Positions 24,210 through 36,700 of a stretch of 64,000 nucleotides of DNA are shown here, piece by piece (positions within the stretch are counted from its first letter, which is position 1; each line of letters starts with the position of its first letter). The notes below the pieces were generated by a model. It did no database searches, was not told the origin of the DNA, and saw nothing but the letters and a program-made list of their open reading frames with translations. The position numbers and the translations under genes were made by a program. The DNA is from Chaetorhynchus papuensis (Eukaryota; Chordata; Aves; Passeriformes; Rhipiduridae), in contig VWYX01000403.1 of assembly GCA_013396525.1 (NCBI GenBank), positions 166,378-230,377 of the forward strand, written 5' to 3'.

Positions 24210-24462
24210 CTGAAAAAAAAAGGTTTCAATTAGATATTAGGAAAAAAATCTGTACTGTGAGGATGAGGCACAGGAACAGATTTCCCAGAGCAGCTGCGGC
24301 TGCCCCTGGATCCCTGGCAGTGCCCAAGGCCGGGTTGGACGCGGCTTGGAGCAGCCTGCGACAGTGGAAGGTGTCCCTGCCCATGGCAGGGGCGTGGAAC
24401 GACATGAGCTTTAAGGTCCCTTCCAACCCCAAACCACTTTACCCTACAATTCTATGACTGAA
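24210..24462 (+). mobile_element. CR1 LINE 3'-end fragment upstream of SCARB1
   Basis: Second sense-orientation CR1 tail: ATTAGATATTAGGAAAAAAATC, a GAACAGATTTCCCAGAGCAG block, CCCTGGATCCCTGGCAGTG, TTGGAGCAGCCTG, and the end CTTCCAACCCCAAACCA..ATTCTATGACTG. It lies about 80 bp before the SCARB1 CpG island. The boundaries are approximate. Confidence 0.88.
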
Positions 24463-24539
24463 CGACATTTTATCTGTTCGTAGATGTTATTCCCCTCTAT
24501 ACTGTACAATTTCCCCGTGTCCGCACATGGTCACCACGC

Positions 24540-24742
24540 TCGGGTTCCCTTTCCCGTGGCGCCGCGGGACAGCGGGGCTGGGGGGCGTGGCCTGGCGCAT
24601 CAGCCCCGCCCATTCTCGGCGTGGTCCCGCCCCCTCGGCCGGGCCGGGCCGGGCCGGGCCGCGGGGCCATAAAGCGACCGCGGCGGCGGGGCCCCCTCCC
24701 GGTCCCGGCTCGCTCCCGGTTCGCTACCGGCTCCGCCGCGCC
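24540..24742 (+). promoter_or_regulatory. SCARB1: SCARB1 CpG-island promoter
   Basis: A CpG island begins here and continues into intron 1, to about 25150. GC boxes (CCCCGCCC at about 24604, CCCGCCCCC at about 24628), a tandem GGCCG run (24639-24661) and a TATA-like CATAAAG at 24667-24673 precede the ATG at 24743. Sp1-type control is known for mammalian SCARB1. I could not see a convincing SREBP or SF-1 site by eye. Confidence 0.7.
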
Positions 24743-27700
24743 ATGGCCGTGGCCCGGCGCAAGCTGTCCGTGGGGCTGGGGCTGGCCGGGGTGGCCTGCG
24801 CCCTCGCAGGGGGCTGCCTGCTGCTGCTGGGGCCCGTCATCATCAGGCAGCAGGTCATCAAGGTCAGCGGGGCTCGGGGGTGCGGCGGGGGCTCGGCTGC
24901 GCGCCGGATGCGGGGCCGGTGGCGGCGCGGAGCGGGATGTGATGCAGCGGGAGCGGGCCCGGTGGAGGGGCGGAGCGGGATGCGATGCAGCCGCTGCGGG
25001 CTCGCTGGAGGGGCCGAGCGGGGTGCGCTGGAGCCCGTGTGTGGTGTGCGGTCGGTGGCTGGAGCCGGTGCGCTGCGGGCTGGTGCTGGTGCTGGTTGCG
25101 GGCACGTTTGCTTGTGCAGTGCGGTCCGGAGAGCCGAGCGCTGCAGGTGGTGGTGCCGCCGCTGCAGCTCCGAGCAGCCTCAGGCTCTTACTCTGGGCAA
25201 ATGCCGGCTTGGAGTGTTGCACCCTTGGTGACAGCAAATTTGCCCGAAGTGAGCAGGTTAAGGCTCTTTGCATCCCTGGAATTGGCTGCGGATGCAGCGC
25301 TTGGCAGAGCATCACCCTGAGCACCACCCCTTCCTCCCCCTCACCTCCTTCTACCTGCAGCACCAGTTATTCCTTTCATAAGTAGATGAGCAGACTAGTG
25401 GGTTCACGTGTGCTCTGGTGAGGCTCTTTCCCAACTGGAAACAGGGCAGATGATGTGCAGGAGCGCTCCAAAGAAGCCTCGTGCACGGAGCAGCCTCTGA
25501 GTTATCCTCTCTCCTAGACTGCAAACCTGCAGAGCTGCTTCTCTGAAGATCTGTTTTATCCACAGGAGAGGTCCTGAGGCTGAAGAGGGTTTGCCCCCAA
25601 AACACGGGGCTGGTGGATGGAGTTGTTGGTCTGTTCAGTAACTGCTGCACAGTTTTATGAACCCGTCCCTGCTGCTGGGACACCGGTTATCCTGCTGTAA
25701 TGTGGAGCTCATCCCCACATTTAGCCAACCCTTTTTCCTCCCTGTCCAAAGCAGATGTGCTCCCTGCACTGGCCTTTCTCCAAGCTTCCACCTACCCAGG
25801 TCACCCCCATAAAATTTGCTTCTGATGAAAGAGGTGAACAAACACCTCATAGCCAATGGCTGGCGTTGCATGTGGCGCAAAGCCTCTGCCGAAAATGACC
25901 TACTTAAACGTACCCCTGAGAAGCGCTCCTGGCTGGGCAGAACCAGACAGTCCTGTAGATTAAACAGTAGAAAGTCTTTGTTCAGTTTGATCGACATCTG
26001 GAGCTGGTACCTGCAAATAAAAGGCTGAAGGGCCCCTGCAGAACAGAAATGGCATTTTTCGTGCAAAAACCTTTCTGCCCTCTTTTTAGCTAATCCTGGT
26101 TCTTTCAACCTAATTATCTAAGTCCTAGTAATTTGCAATGAGAACAGAAGATGAGGAAAAGACCAACCCTTGTTTCTCGTCCCTTCACCTCAAGCCCTTG
26201 GTCTCCACATCCTTAACACAACACAAAATTGCCCTGACCTCATATTTTTCCATTTCACATTAAGCCTAATAACTGAGTGCTGAGGGGTGACGAGGAATAT
26301 TCAGGCCCTTACTGAAACTCCTGAGTTTTGGAGTAGCGTGGGTAAGAGGAGCTTGAAGAGCTGGGGCTGGGCAGGTAAAGGCTGGTTTGCCCATCCTGGC
26401 TTCCTGAGCTCTGCCAGGAGGGTTTATCCTGATGGAAAAGCACTCAGTTACAGAGAGGTGGTTGTTTCAAGGATATCTTTGCGTGAAGTCTGCAGGGAAA
26501 GACACGGGGAGCTCGGAGCCTGTCTCCTGCCCCATCTGCATTGGGCTGCCTGTGGGGTTGGCCCTGCAAAACCTGGGGAGTATTTCTTTTCTGGAAGCAT
26601 CTGGAATGCCGCAGACCTGCCCGAGGTATGAGCTTGCACAGCGTGAGGCTGCATCAGCTCATCCCTCTGCTACCTGTGGCTGCTCCACTTGGGAGCACTC
26701 CGATGCTGCCCTGGGTGGCAGGAGCCAGGAGCAAGCGACAGCCCCATCCTTGCTGATGTGGCAAGGTGAGGAGGAGGGTGGTGAGAGGACGTGGAGGGCG
26801 AGGTCTGACTGACACCCAGCTTCACTGCTCCTTCCAGTCTGCAGGGGAAACCTTGTCTCTCAGTTTTGCTGAGCAGGGTGCCTGCGTCCTGGAGAAGCAG
26901 GATTTGGGCGCTGTGGTGGAGCTGCTGCTCGTCTGGAGCCAATGGACAGTAACCAGATCCTTTCAGTTCCTCAGGAACAAAGATCAGCCTGGTCACGAGG
27001 GGTCAAACATCTCAGTGACCCTTTGCAACCCATCTAGTTGACAAATTGTTTGTTTTCATTTCAGACATGTGACCATGTTTGTTTTGACTTAAAAGCAGCT
27101 TATTTCAAGGTTACCCCATTTTGGGGATCTTAGCAGCACCTGTGGAATACCTTGAGCTGCTGTGCCCAGGTGGGAAGGAGCTGGGAAAGGCAGCAGAAAG
27201 CTGGGATGTAGCTCCATCTGACAGGGTACATGTTATAAAACTAAATGCATATGCAACAAGTGTTCAAAGGTGTGCAAGACAGAACAAGCAAGTAAGAAAA
27301 TGAAATATTCTTGATCATAATCAATTTGACACTCCGGACGCAGGGTTATAAAACAGACTCAATTAAAATTTGTCCTATTACTGCTTCTTTGCTATGAAAT
27401 CCTTGAGGCTGGCAAAACTAGAGCAGCATGTGGGCGTGGAAGTGGCAACGGGAAGGGTTTGCTAGGTGAGATGGATTACACAGCATTGTGGAGATGTCTG
27501 CTCAGGGGTAGGGCTTGGATGAGGGGCTTGCAGAACCCTGCTGCTCACGGGTAGCTCAGCCTTGCCATGAAACGCCTACGGAAAGATGAGGTGCTGTAGG
27601 GAAACCTCTGGCAGAGTTCCACCTCAACCCCTTGTGTCAGCAATATGTGCCCAGTCAGATCGAGCTGCTCCAGAGCAGGAGCTGCTGAGCTGCACCAGCA

Positions 27701-30700
27701 AAGAGCCCACGTCCCTCCTCCTGTTGGGGGATCAACCCCACTTTCACAAGCTGGCTGGCTTACCTAAGCAGGGGCAGGGATTTGTGCTTGCAGAAAGAAA
27801 GATTATGGTGGAACACATCCAAAATAAATGTTCAAGAAGGAACAAGCTCTTGCCCCTACTGCAGCCCCCCGGAGGCAGGGAGGGAGTGGAGGCAGAGGAG
27901 CCCCGATGCCAGGACCTGAGCTGAGGAGGGCTTAAGTTGTCTTTGAGCTGCTGCAGGCATTTCCCAGCACACGGGACAGTGATACGGGAACACGATTGTG
28001 CCTTGCCTTTGACCCGCCTCATGATCAGCTGTGAGTCAATGCAGGTTGGCAGCTGAGACGAGGCAGAGGTGTCCCGAGCTGTGCTGTTGGGACACAGCTG
28101 GGTTACCATCCCAGTTCTCCATCTTCTTTTTGGGAATCTGGTGGGCTCTCCCTGCTGGTACCCAAACAGTTACGAGGATAGCTGTGCCACTTCTCCTCGC
28201 TTGCTTTTAGCTGTGTGGAGCTGCCAAATCCACCAACAGAGGCCTTAGGGACAGGGTTGTTTCTGCCAGACAAGTAATACATGCAGACTAGTGAATAATT
28301 CAGTACTGGTTTGTCTAATGCAGAGCCAAGTCTCCAGCATATCAAAAAACTCGGAAACCCTGTGGGTAGGATTTGAAAAATTAAACCTGAATAAATAAGC
28401 TGGCAGCCAGCCTGTGGTATAAACTTGGTGCTTCTGCACACACAGGAGTTCTCAGTGTAGATCTAGCTTGGTCTCACTCTGCCAAACACAGCTGGATCCT
28501 CTGGAGAGCCTTTGTTTTACCTGCCACCTTTGGCTCTGCCTTACGTTGAGCTGAGGGTGGATGTGGCTCATCTGCAGCCACAAAGCCACAAGTTTGTTTT
28601 TTTTTTTCCCTTACAGAACGTCAGGATCAACCCCAGCAGCATCTCCTTCCAAATGTGGAAGGACATCCCTGTTCCTTTCTACTTGTCGGTGCATTTCTTC
28701 GAAGTGCTGAACCCCAAGCAGGTCCTCCAGGGAGCGAAGCCGGTGCTGAGCCAGCGCGGACCCTACGTGTACAGGTCAGGTACCACTTGTGGTCCAGCTT
28801 GGCACGAGCCTGACCACTGTGCTGCCTGCCAGGCTGCTGGCTGGTGGCTGGCTCCTCTGGCAGGAGGACATGGCAGCAGCAGGCTCGGTGAGAGCCCACA
28901 GGCACTGGGTTTTGAAGTGACCCAAATGTGCTCTAATTGCTCCGATCGTGCCAAAGACACACGTAGGACCTCTGGCTGCTGAGGCAGTGAGATTGGTGGG
29001 TGCTCCACTGAGTTGTGGAGCTCAGTCCTTTTCTGGGGCCTGTTGGGCAGGCTGACCTGGGCTGATGTGGTCCAAACGTGGGTATGAGGGGTGGTGGTGT
29101 GGTGGTGGGTGACCCTGTCTTCAGAGTGCTCTTCTTTTATCTTCATGGTGCATTTAAGAGCCCAGCTCTTGAGCTGGAGTCGCCTCAATATCAAACTTCG
29201 TGGGTCAGTCCTTACCTAACGTGAGACCCAGGATGTGCCTAACGTGAGCACTCTGGTCATGGGAACCAGCGTGGAGAACAAGAATGGAGCACTGACACTG
29301 GGTCAGACCCCCACGCAGCAGGGCTGGGTCTATCTGCCATGCCTGAGAATGCTGGCTGAAGCCCCAGGTGGTTCTCAGCACCTGAAGGAGCAAGCGATAG
29401 CTGGTGTTGAGTTGAGCGTGTGAAATTCCCATTAAACGGCGATCTTTAACACCTCAGTGCCTACACTAATGTGGTGAGGTTAAACCAGCAGCCTAAGCAA
29501 GCTCATGTGGGAAGATTACTGGTTAATCCAAAGCTGTTTGAGCAGTGTGGAGGGGAAGCCTGCAGGATGTATATGCCCTTGTTTCCTCTGGCACTGCGGG
29601 TCACACCCTGTGGGTTCTGTATGTTGGGATCGTATCACTCACTGGCTTGGGGAAAAGCTTCACTTATTTTAAATAATAATAAACAAAGGTGTGAAGCTTA
29701 TTAGTGTTCTTATGTTCCTGCTGAGCAAGATTAGTGCCCTTCCCTGCCGTGGGCTGTGAAACAGAGGCTCCACAGTGCAGGACTTTGTTTTTGCTGGTGA
29801 GTTGAGCTTCAGTTCCTCCAGGAGCAGTAACAGGCTTGTGATGCTGGGGACAACCTCCCACTGCTGCAGAGCACTGCAGCCTCCCTGAGACTGGGGCTGC
29901 CCTGTGGCGTGGGCTGAAGTCCAGCAGCACTGGGCAGTGTGCAGGACACGGATGGCCTGAAGCCCTGAGGAGCAGAAGGGCCACAGTGTTGTGTGGAGGG
30001 TCAGGCTGCCCTGAACCCAGGAGCCAGCAGGGAGCTTGGGAGCAAATCAGTGTGGGCTCACTGGTGGAACATGTGGCATCTTGGCTGGTCCTCTCCTGTT
30101 TGCAGGTCGTTTTGGTGTGTGGGTTGCTGTGGCTGTGCATATCTGGGCTTTCCAGTGGCTGGAGGTGAAGCAATGGAGGAGACTTAGGCTTTTGCCTTAA
30201 ATTTCTTGGGTATTTGTGTCTGCAAGAATCCAGCCTGTCAGGGATGCCTCTCTCCTGGGCTGCCCTCTCCTCCTGCCAGACCCTAACCCTGGCTGGAGTG
30301 TGAGGTTTATATCTGTTCCCATGCTGCCTCCCCAGCTGCCCCGCTGCTCCTCGCTGGGGTTTGGTCTTCAAGCCCAGGCCTGTGCAGACCATCCTTGCTC
30401 CACAGGCAGCAGGGGCTCTGCCTGGGGGGAGGTTCCCATGCTCTCTCTCTCTCTCTCTCTGCAGGGAGTACAGGTATAAAACAAATATCACCTTCCACGA
30501 CAATGACACCGTTTCCTACCTGGAGTACCGGAACCTTTTCTTCCAGCCACACTTGTCCAGTGGCACCGAGGATGAGTACGTTGTTGTGCCAAACATTTTG
30601 ATGTTGGTAAGTGCTTGTTGCCTGGGTGGGTTCCACCTTCTGAGCTTGCGGGGAGGGTGGTGAAGCCCGGCACTGAATCGCTGGATTACCGAATCACTTT

Positions 30701-33700
30701 CTTGTGGGTCTCAAGGCTGGTCAAGCAGTGAGGTAGTTAAGCTCGTAAAATGCAATTATCTGCATTCTGGGTGTTAGCTGTTGTGTTGGGCTGCTGCTGT
30801 TCCAAAACCAGAGTGTGCAGAGGGGCTGGCAAAGCAGCTGGGCTCGAGTCTGCAACCTCACCTGAGCATCCTGCGGGGAAATCAAGCCTGTGAGCCCTCA
30901 GCTGCTTTCTTCCCAAACTGGGAATAAATGAAGAGCCTCAGCCTATCCAGAGGATTCCTCTAGGGCTATAGATGGGAGCAGCAGAATGATTTTTGCTTAG
31001 CACCAAAAATGCTTCCTCTTCGGTAAAGACGGGGCTCTCATCCCAGAGGTTTGTTTTCTTTCCCAGGGAGCAGCTGTGATGATGGAAAAGCTGCCAAACG
31101 TTTTGAAGATTTTACTGAGTGGAGCCCTGGCTGGCCTGAAACAGGAGGCGTTCATGAACCGGACGGTGGGGGAGATCATGTGGGGGTACGAAGACCCCCT
31201 TATAGACACCATAAACATGCTTGTTCCTGGCCTGATCCCTTTCAAGGGGAAGTTCGGATTATTTGTAGATGTAAGTAAAGTGGTTGGTTGGGAATGCTAA
31301 AATCACAGCAATATTGATCTTGGGGATAGCTCAGACACCCAGCTAAGTAGAAGTTGAGTAGCTGACAGTATGTGAGGCACCCCTGGAGCTGAGGGAGTCG
31401 CTAACGTGTTGCAGCCTTGCATGCAGTACATTAAAAAGTCTTTTCCTTCTCTCCACAGTTTAACAACTCCAATTCAGGGCTGTTCACAGTGAACACAGGC
31501 ATGAAGAACATCAGCCAAGTTCACATGGTTGATTCATGGAACGGGCTAAAGAAGGTGAGTGTCTGCCAGCAAACCTTTAGTAATGGGGCAATGCCTGACT
31601 TAAAGCAGGTGCTGTTGTGTAGGGGTCGGGTTTGAAAACAAGTTTCTACAGGATTTTAAATACTGCGACTTCTGTTCTAGCGAGTTGCCGGGAGGCAGCC
31701 ATGTGGCAAGGGGCTTGTCAAGAAGCATTAAATTCATCTCCTCATGGGTTTCACTTGGACTTCCTTGCAGTGCTGATGGAGCTGGTTGCCTCTAATGGCC
31801 CAAGTCTCAGGCTCCTGTGGCCTGTGTTGAATACTCTTGTTAAAGGATGCTTTACTCTTCCCTTGTGGAATTCTGCTCCTAAGTAAAATCAGCTGAATCT
31901 AGAGATCAGTCACTGGGGACAAGTGGATCTTGTCCATTAATTGGGTGGATGTTTGACTCTCAGAATCATGGAGGCTGGAAAATGCGCTTAAGATGGGAAA
32001 GATCTTTGATGCTGCTATGGAGGCAGTGTGGGGTGGTGGATATTCCATGCAGGGGTGAAAGCTGACTGCAGCAAGCTCGTCCTTCTGAGTTCTTCTCTCT
32101 ACACTTGTCCCACAGGTGAACTACTGGCGGAGCAGCCAGTGCAACATGATCAATGGGACAGCGGGGGAGATGTGGCCGCCCTTCATGTCCCCGACCTCCC
32201 TGGAGTTCTACAGCCCTGATGCCTGCAGGTGAGGCCACAGCTGCCAGCCTGTCCCCATGCAGGTGGCAGGACACGCTGCACCCATCCTGCGCACGCTGAA
32301 CCCCCCTGCAAGTGATGCAGAGGGCTCAGGATTTGTTTCCGTAGTTAAAGTTCAGCTGCGGTTCAGGGTTGTGGTATCTGAGCTTTGCAAACAGCGTAGT
32401 TGTCTGATTGTCAGCACCTTGTGGTGTCCATAAATACCTTCCACATCACTGGAGAAGTCCAACTTGCTCGAGGTGAATCAGTACAAGATAACCAGATGTG
32501 GTTATCTAATGTAGATAAGATGTGGGCAGTGAGAAGGAGAAGTAAGGGTTGTCGGAGGGAAATGCAACTGTAACTGTTTGCAGAACTCTTTCAGCTGACT
32601 AAACTCTTGGAGAAATTTTGTCAGGGGGAAGACTCTTGCCACCACTTCCAGGCTCTCTCTTCTTTTTTTTCCCTTTTTTTTTTTTTTTTTTTGCTCCTGC
32701 TTGTATAAGACACCCTGACCTTAGCTGATCACACAGGGGTTAAAGTACCTATGCCTGAGGCTGGAAGGAGGGGAAGCAGGCACAAAACCCCTGTCCCTAG
32801 CTTGGGGAAGATAATGATAATTCGGGCTCTGTAGATAGTGCTGCAAAACAAGCAAGTGCTCATGTTGAGTAGAGAACAATGACCTCTTCAGTGAACAAAC
32901 AGACAGCTGAGCCACAGGGATTCCTCTGCACAAGGGGCATCAGCAAGCACCAGAATGACCCAGAGCCAGGAATTTACAGGGAGGTTTACCTGTAACCGAA
33001 GTCTAAACCACACATACCTGTTCCTGTAAAACTGCAGAAATCTCTGGAACAGAGCATGCTGTGAAGTGGAGGAAACCAAGCTTGGTTTCTTGTTGGCACA
33101 GGAGGTTCCTGCCACACGCAGAACTCTGAGGAAATGGCTCAGCTTCTCAGACAGTGCTGTGTCTTCTCCCCAGCCCTCTGACTCAGCCTCTGTCCACCCA
33201 GAGTCACAAACATCAGCTGGCAGGCTAAGGGCACTCCGGCCTTGCTGCAGGACAGGCAGGGCCCATCTCCTGTGCTCCGTGCACGTGAAGTGTAGCTGAT
33301 GCTGAGATGTGGCTACCAAGGTTTTATGCTGCTGGTGTGCTACAGCCACCTCTGCCTCCTTGCTGGAAGGTGAGCAGAGCCAAGAGGCACATATGGAACT
33401 GCTGAACGTGCCCTGAACCCTCCATCCCTGAGCATCAGAAGGCCTCTGTAGGAATGAACATCCCCTTGGCCTGCCCAGGCTGTCCTGGGTGCCCTCTGTG
33501 ACCCACTTACCCATTCTGTGATTCTCTGATCCCTGCAAGCCTCGCTCTGGTGTGAAGGGAGCAAACTTTTGTCCTGGAAACTTGCATCGATCCTGGCCAG
33601 CTGGTAGCAATATTGCAGCACGACATCGATAGTCTCTTGTAGCAAGAAAAAAATCTTGCTGTGTCATGTAGGGAAATTTTCCACTCCCCTGGCAGCCTGT

Positions 33701-36700
33701 TGCTGGAGTTGGCCTGCGAAAGAGATTTATCCAGTGTCCGTGCCCTGTAACGGAGCACCTCGGAGCCAAGGCTTGCATAAAGTGGGTATTATCTCTTGGA
33801 GAGCAGCCCTGGGGATTACTACATCCCTTTAAACAAATCTCACCTGGATATGGCAAACAGACATAAGCCATACGGTTTCTCTCCATAACTAGTCCTGACC
33901 AACCCTGTAGATGTGCTTAAAATATGGAAAGCAAAAGGCGTGAATATTCATTCCCCATCCAAAGCACTGCTCTGAGGGTTTATCTTGATCTCAAAGTCTA
34001 AGTTACACTGCAACTGCATCTTATCCAGGCAAGATAAGAACCCCATCCTGAGCTGGGGACCTGTTGGCTAATCCTGTTCCTTCTCCACTGAAACCCTTCC
34101 AGATCCATGACACTGGTGTACGAGCAGTCTGGGACGTTCAAGGGTGTGCCCACCTATCGGTTCGTGGCGCCGAAAACCCTCTTTGCCAACGGCACAGATT
34201 ATCCACCCAACGAGGGCTTCTGCCCCTGCATGCAGTCTGGCATCCAGAACGTCAGCACCTGTAGGCTCAGTAAGTCCTTTTCACTCCTGGCTCTCCTTTA
34301 ATGGACAAACGTTAAATTCGAGATGCCATATAAGCTTGGCTGTGTGGAAAATCAGCGCTGGTATCTGCTGGGATGCTGAAAAGTGCTGCTGGGCTCTGCG
34401 TGCACTCCCTCAGGCCTCTCAGCAATGAGGGGAAGAGGGAAAACCCTTGTGCCCAAAGTTCCTTCAGTCCCCAGCCCTGTGCCAGCCTGGCATTTGTGGG
34501 AATGGCCAAGGATACAGTGGGAGCATTGTGTCCCCTGGGCTGGCGGTGGGAGCAGGCAGGGGAGCGAGGGAGAGGCAGCCCGTGCAACTGCCAAATTAAA
34601 TGTTAACTTTGGACACTGAGTGTGCAAAGTCACAGTCCAGACTGGGTGTCCTGACTCGGGTCTGGGAACGGTGAGTTACCACGGCATTGTGTGGTGGTGG
34701 CTGGTCCTTAACCCTCCCAGGGCGACGGAATGACCCGCGGGGAGGGAAGGGAAGGAACTAGCGGCCTGGGAGGAGGAAATATAAAGGCCTGTTCAGAACA
34801 AGTGCTGCAAGCCCATAAAAACATCAAGGAAAGTTCTTAGACAGGTGTGGAGGAGTTTTAAGATGTCTTTAATCTCATGCAGATGCACCGATGTTCATTT
34901 CCCACCCTCACTTCTACAATGCTGACCCATCCCTGGTGGACGCAGTCGAAGGCCTGCACCCCACCAAGGAGCAGCATGGGCTCTTCCTCGACGTGCACCC
35001 CGTGAGTGAGCCCACCAGGGCCCTCCCCTCACCCCAGGGACCAGCCCAGGATGGGGGGGGGGGGAAACCCTGCCATCAGCTGAGTGGTGGCACCACTCTG
35101 CTCCCGTGGCACTGATTTGAGCAGGTTCCATAGTGCAAAGACTGGCGAGGACACGTGCAGATAAAAATATCAAAGCCATAAACTAATTGAATAATTAGCC
35201 TGGCTTCTAGAGAATTGCAGAACTAATTATAAACATAATTGTTTCGATAAGCACAGTGAAGTTCTTTCCACTGACTCAGGCCTATAACACCAGGAGGTGT
35301 ATCTGGCAGCAGCCCAGCTATGCCCCAAATCTGCAAATGCACATTGCCATGAGAACTGGCTGGCAAAGTCCGAAGACCACGCTGTGGCTCAAGCTGGCAC
35401 CTCCATTTTTGGGCTGGCTTCTTCCACTCTCTCAGCCTGCCCATCTGGAACTCAGTGCTTTTGCACTGGGCTGCTGCTGTGCCACATCCCTCACATACCT
35501 ACAGCATGAGGGTGAAGTCACCACTCCAGAGGGGATTATTTGGGCTGTCCTGAGGCATCATTGTCCCAGCTGCTGATGGGAAAGGGACTTTGGGATTTTC
35601 CACCCACAGCCTGTGTTGCTCACGGTTAGTTTTTCCAAATATTCAGTGATGTTTGCTCCAGCAAAAAACCTGTTTCCCTCTTGAGGTAAGGTAAACCGTA
35701 TGTCTTATCTAGAACTGTGTTCTGACTGCTTTTCTTATCGCAGTTATGAAAATCTAATTAAGTTTATTACAGTATTAAACATCTACTGATAGCAGTACAG
35801 TTAGCTATATTTTTATCTAGCTTCAGTCTGCTGACTACAAACAGTGACAGTCCAACAAAAATTCTCTGCTTGTAAAAATGTGTTGCAAAACTGCAGAGTC
35901 ATGAGAAACCCACGTCTTAATGGGTGTCAACAAGATCAGCTTTGAAGTGTGATCTTTTCGTGGTCTTGGGGTGTTGCTGGACAGAGTCTGTTGGTCCCTA
36001 CGAAGTCACTTGGAGATTACTGATGAATTGGTCTCTCCCTGTGCAGATGACGGGCATCCCCATGAATTGCTCCATCAAGCTCCAGCTGAACCTGTACATA
36101 AAGCAGGTGTCTGGTATAATGTAAGTGGTCACCTTCTAGAAATGTCCATCTGCCTTCCCCCTGAGCAGGGAGTTCTGCTGGTGCTGAGGTTGCTGCAGGG
36201 TTCACTCTCCCCAAAGATGAAGCAGCTTTACCATGGCCAGTTGTCCTGTTGCTGGAGCCAGCTGGCTCCTGCTGAAACACCAGCCATTCCAGTGGCCACA
36301 AATTCCATCCTCTAGCAGTGCAGAGTGGCTGCCAGTTTGCTCAGCTCGGGCAGTGTCCCTGTCCCTGACCGGACAGCCGATGGATGGACGGCTCCTCCTG
36401 GTGAGGCAGGAGCTGTTCACCTCCACTGTGCTGCCTCTCAGGGGTTACCTGCAGCATGGAGAGGCAAAACACACTCTGCCTGCAGGGTGGAGAGTGAAGC
36501 CTGTGTCCAAAAACACCCTTCCAGTTCTATGAAAGCAAACAGGAGGTCTCTGTAACCAAACTGTGTGGTGCCAGGTGTTGGATACCAGCCAGGGTGGGAG
36601 CGTGCTCTCTCTGCTTTGGCCGAGGGGCAAACACCTGCAGGCTGCCCCCATGGTGCCATCCAGGTGGCTGAGACGTGGACTTTAGCATTCTGGTTCACTG

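Noticed and set aside
24497..25385. Long frames on both strands around the SCARB1 start
   Set aside because: GC-rich CpG island with few stops. Only 24743-24862 matches SCARB1, with a proper donor.
31955..32000. Possible CR1 start motif (CAGAATCATGGAGGCTGGAAAA)
   Set aside because: Only about 20 bp resemble the antisense CR1 end and the following sequence does not continue the match.
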